Below, piece by piece: positions 61,707-64,000 of a stretch of DNA of 64,000 bases (its first letter is position 1; each line of letters opens with the position of its first letter). The position numbers and the translations under genes are program-made. The notes under the pieces are model-generated. The model was not told the origin of the DNA and made no database searches. It was given only the letters and a program-made list of their open reading frames with translations. Origin of the DNA: CAZHFW01 sp964531675 (lineage in GTDB: Bacteria > Planctomycetota > Phycisphaerae > Phycisphaerales > UBA1924); NCBI GenBank assembly GCA_964531675.1, contig CAZHFW010000017.1, positions 1 through 64,000 on the forward strand, written 5' to 3'.

Positions 61707-63134
61707 TCAACATTCAATAATGTGCACCGCGACATTCACCGCCAGCCCACCCTCGGCGGTCTCCTTGTACTTGCTCTGCATGTCCTTGGCGGTGGCCCAC
61801 ATCGTCTTGACCACGCCGTCGAGCGTGACCTTGGCGTGCTTGGGGTCGCTCTCCATCGCGATGTTGGCCGCGGTGATCGCCTTGATCGCGCCCATGGTGT
61901 TCCGCTCGATGCACGGGATCTGCACCAGCCCGCCGATGGGATCGCAGGTCATGCCCAGGTGGTGCTCCATCGCGATCTCGGCCGCCATCAGCGCCCGCGC
62001 CGGATCGGCCCCGAGGCAATGCGCCAGACCCGCCGCCGCCATGGCGCTGGAGACGCCGATCTCGGCCTGACATCCCCCCATCGCGGCGCTGATGGTCGCG
62101 CCCTTCTTGAAGATGCTCCCGACCTCGCCCGCGACGAGCAGGAACTGGACGACGCCATCCTCTCCCTGAATCGCAGCGTTGTTCTGGCAGAACAGGTCGT
62201 AGTACATCAGCACCGCGGGAATGACGCCCGCAGCGCCATTGGTCGGCGCGGTCACCACCCGCCCGAACGCAGCATTCTCCTCATTGACCGCCAGCGCGAA
62301 GCACGACACCCACTTGAGGATCTCGTTGAACTCCACGCCGCGGGCCCGCACCGAGTCTTTCCACGCCGGGATCGTCGAGGGCGCCACATCGCGCAGCATC
62401 TTGCGGTTCATCCCCGCAGCTCGCCTCATCACGCTCAGCCCGCCGGGCAGCACGCCCTCGGTGTGGCATCCGCGATGGATGCACTCCTGCATCACGCGCC
62501 AGATGTTCAGGAGGCCCTCACGCACGCCTTCCCGGGTGCGCCACGTCAGCTCGTTGCGCAGCACGATGTCGGGAATCCCCGCGTTCTGCTCGGCGCAGTA
62601 CTTCAGAAGCTCCTCGCCAAGCTCGATGGGGAACGGGAGCTTGCGGCGCTGGTGATCGTCCGCGTCGGCGCCTTCCTGCACCACGAACCCGCCGCCCACG
62701 GAGTAATACGTCTCGGCGCGCTCCGTCCCGTCCGGAAAGACCGCGGTGAAGCGCAGCCCGTTGGCGTGAAAGGGCAAAGACTCCCGCATGTGGAAGACGA
62801 TGTTCTTCGTGGGATCGAAGGGCCTCGCCTCGCCGCCGCCCAGCGGCAGGGTCTGCTCGCGATAGATCCGCTCGATCTTCCCCCACAGGGAGGACGGGGC
62901 GCACGTGACGGGGTCCTCGCCCGCGAGCCCGAGCATGACCGCGAAGTCGGTGCCGTGACCTTTCCCGGTCTTGGCCAGAGAGCCATAGAGATCGCACCGG
63001 ACGCTGCGCACCATGGCGATCTCGGGGCCGAGCGCCGCGAGGAAACGCTGCGCCGCCCGCCAGGGGCCCATGGTGTGCGAGCTGGAGGGACCGACGCCGA
63101 TCTTGAAAATGTCGAAAACGCTGATGGATTCCAC
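61707..63134 (-). CDS. sdaA: L-serine ammonia-lyase, Fe-S dependent, single chain
   Basis: The 475-residue enzyme deaminates L-serine to pyruvate with a [4Fe-4S] cluster. The N-terminal beta domain starts with [21 protein letters not shown]. The C-terminal catalytic domain contains [15 protein letters not shown] and the cluster Cys residues in [22 protein letters not shown] and near the end (IIEC). Family proteins end in such a Cys tail. There is no ATG near the family start; GTG 63134 is chosen because the conserved IS-F begins right after and TAGCAT ends 7 bases before it. It is divergent from the hydroxyproline epimerase-like gene. Confidence 0.92.
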   Translation of the reverse strand: MESISVFDIFKIGVGPSSSHTMGPWRAAQRFLAALGPEIAMVRSVRCDLYGSLAKTGKGHGTDFAVMLGLAGEDPVTCAPSSLWGKIERIYREQTLPLGGGEARPFDPTKNIVFHMRESLPFHANGLRFTAVFPDGTERAETYYSVGGGFVVQEGADADDHQRRKLPFPIELGEELLKYCAEQNAGIPDIVLRNELTWRTREGVREGLLNIWRVMQECIHRGCHTEGVLPGGLSVMRRAAGMNRKMLRDVAPSTIPAWKDSVRARGVEFNEILKWVSCFALAVNEENAAFGRVVTAPTNGAAGVIPAVLMYYDLFCQNNAAIQGEDGVVQFLLVAGEVGSIFKKGATISAAMGGCQAEIGVSSAMAAAGLAHCLGADPARALMAAEIAMEHHLGMTCDPIGGLVQIPCIERNTMGAIKAITAANIAMESDPKHAKVTLDGVVKTMWATAKDMQSKYKETAEGGLAVNVAVHIIEC

Positions 63135-63141
63135 GGGGCGA

Positions 63142-63147
63142 ATGCTA
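63142..63147 (-). promoter_or_regulatory. Candidate -10 element (TAGCAT) of sdaA, leaderless GTG start
   Basis: TAGCAT ends 7 bases before GTG 63134. Confidence 0.45.
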
Positions 63148-63176
63148 TTGGGGCCCCGCCCCCGCGACGACCGCGA

Positions 63177-63182
63177 TACGCT
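63177..63182 (+). promoter_or_regulatory. Candidate -10 element (TACGCT) of the epimerase gene
   Basis: TACGCT lies 42 bases before ATG 63225. Confidence 0.35.
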
Positions 63183-63224
63183 GTTTCGCTCCAGTCGCCT
63201 TTTCCCCCAAGATGTGGGACGCGT

Positions 63225-64000
63225 ATGCAGACCATTCACACCGTTGATTCGCACACCGAAGGCGAGCCCACCCGCGTGGTCATCAAGGGCGGGCCCGACC
63301 TGGGCCAGGGCACCGTCGCGGATCAGGCCCGCGTTTTCCGTGAACGCTTCGACCACCTCCGCTCCGCGATCGTCAACGAGCCCCGGGGGAACGACGCCAT
63401 CGTCGGGGCCCTGATCGTACCGTCAACCCTCCAGGGCGCCGTTTGCGGCGTCATCTTCTTCAACAACGTCGGCCTGCTCAACGCCTGCGGCCACGGCACG
63501 ATCGGGCTGGCCGCCACGCTCCGCCACCTCGGAAAGATCGGCCCCGGTCGGCACGTCGTCGAAACCCCCGTCGGCCCCGTCGCGATCAACCTCGCCAACG
63601 ACGGATCGGTCTCCATCGACAACGTCCCGTCGTACCGGCACCGCCACAACGTGTTCGTCGACTTCGACTTCGAGGGCCGTCGACACACCGTCGAAGGGGA
63701 TATCGCCTGGGGAGGCAACTGGTTCTTCCTCGCCAGCGATCACGACCAGACGCTCTCTCCCCGCAATCTCGACCACCTCACCGCGTACACCTGGGCGATC
63801 CGCCAGGCGCTGGAGCGCGAGCACATCACCGGCGCAGACGACGGCGTCATCGACCACATCGAGCTCTTCGGCCCGCCCTCCCGCGACGACTGTGACTCCA
63901 AGAACTTCGTCCTCTGCCCGGGCCGTGCCTACGACCGCTCGCCCTGCGGCACCGGAACCAGCGCCAAGATGGCCTGCCTCGTCGCGGACGGGAAACTCAA
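63225..64000 (+). CDS. 4-hydroxyproline epimerase / proline racemase family, 3' end outside window
   Basis: The frame is open from ATG 63225 to the window edge (258 codons). It matches the proline racemase superfamily: [12 protein letters not shown] at the N-terminus, the first active-site Cys in [21 protein letters not shown], and the second active-site Cys in [12 protein letters not shown]. With Cys in both sites it is a racemase or epimerase rather than a dehydratase (which has Thr in the second site). The 4-hydroxyproline 2-epimerase reading is favoured by length and motif style. It is divergent from sdaA; the remaining C-terminus (about 60-80 residues) is outside the window. Confidence 0.85.
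   Translation, partial: MQTIHTVDSHTEGEPTRVVIKGGPDLGQGTVADQARVFRERFDHLRSAIVNEPRGNDAIVGALIVPSTLQGAVCGVIFFNNVGLLNACGHGTIGLAATLRHLGKIGPGRHVVETPVGPVAINLANDGSVSIDNVPSYRHRHNVFVDFDFEGRRHTVEGDIAWGGNWFFLASDHDQTLSPRNLDHLTAYTWAIRQALEREHITGADDGVIDHIELFGPPSRDDCDSKNFVLCPGRAYDRSPCGTGTSAKMACLVADGKL

Overview
The window is GC-rich, gene-dense chromosomal DNA from a Gram-negative bacterium. It most likely comes from the Planctomycetota, class Phycisphaerae or close relatives. This is inferred from family content, not from any rRNA gene. The pointers are secreted proteins ending in a PxPG/hydrophobic/RRRR tail (a PEP-CTERM variant), dockerin-like calcium repeats on secreted proteins, ECF sigma factors paired with one-TM proteins, a CRxCGYDLRG...CPECG zinc ribbon on a membrane protein, and kdsA (Kdo/LPS, hence an outer membrane). 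No rRNA, tRNA, insertion sequence, phage gene or CRISPR array was recognised. About 55 protein genes fill most of the window.

Layout. 1-5.5 kb: the end of an unknown gene and fabG, facing a four-gene minus-strand cassette (ECF sigma, membrane-anchored dockerin protein, secreted cohesin-like protein, VIT/vWA lipoprotein) in which every junction is a 4-base start/stop overlap. 5.6-11.9 kb: three PEP-CTERM-type secreted proteins (two of them tandem paralogues), two GNAT acetyltransferases, signal peptidase I, a DUF1579-like lipoprotein and a zinc-ribbon membrane protein. 12.3-21.2 kb: two large secreted proteins with dockerin-like tails (one a GH13 amylase), a solitary atpD, and a second ECF sigma/one-TM partner pair. 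21.4-29.5 kb: kdsA, a secretin-domain-like exported protein, a polysaccharide deacetylase, gcvP and an M28 peptidase. 29.5-38 kb: a lipoprotein, nadB, a DinB-fold protein, a thioesterase, a STAS protein, purN, a zincin peptidase and motAB with a His-rich MotB. 38-48 kb: glycogen debranching enzyme, guaB, a BI-1-like membrane protein, dut, an MDR dehydrogenase, a HEAT lipoprotein, a coiled-coil membrane protein and an ABC ATPase. 47-64 kb: an NDUFA9-like protein, rnr, a CpcT-like protein, a membrane/thioredoxin-fold fusion, an esterase lipoprotein, two glycosyltransferase genes, a YkgJ-type protein, an RsbU-like phosphatase, fchA, dtd, a TrpF-like gene, sdaA and a 4-hydroxyproline epimerase-like gene cut by the window edge.

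How the genes relate. Housekeeping metabolism (purines, NAD, glycine/serine/one-carbon, glycogen) is scattered as single genes or pairs. The likely themes of the accessory part are cell-surface proteins (dockerin, cohesin-like, VIT/vWA, PEP-CTERM) and their control by ECF sigma factors and a STAS/SpoIIE partner switch.

Two window-wide features stand out. At least 14 genes have a TANNNT hexamer ending only 5-9 bases before the start codon, which points to frequent leaderless transcription. A 30-bp palindromic element occurs three times, two copies forming an exact inverted pair. All functional calls are from reading motifs; no searches were run.
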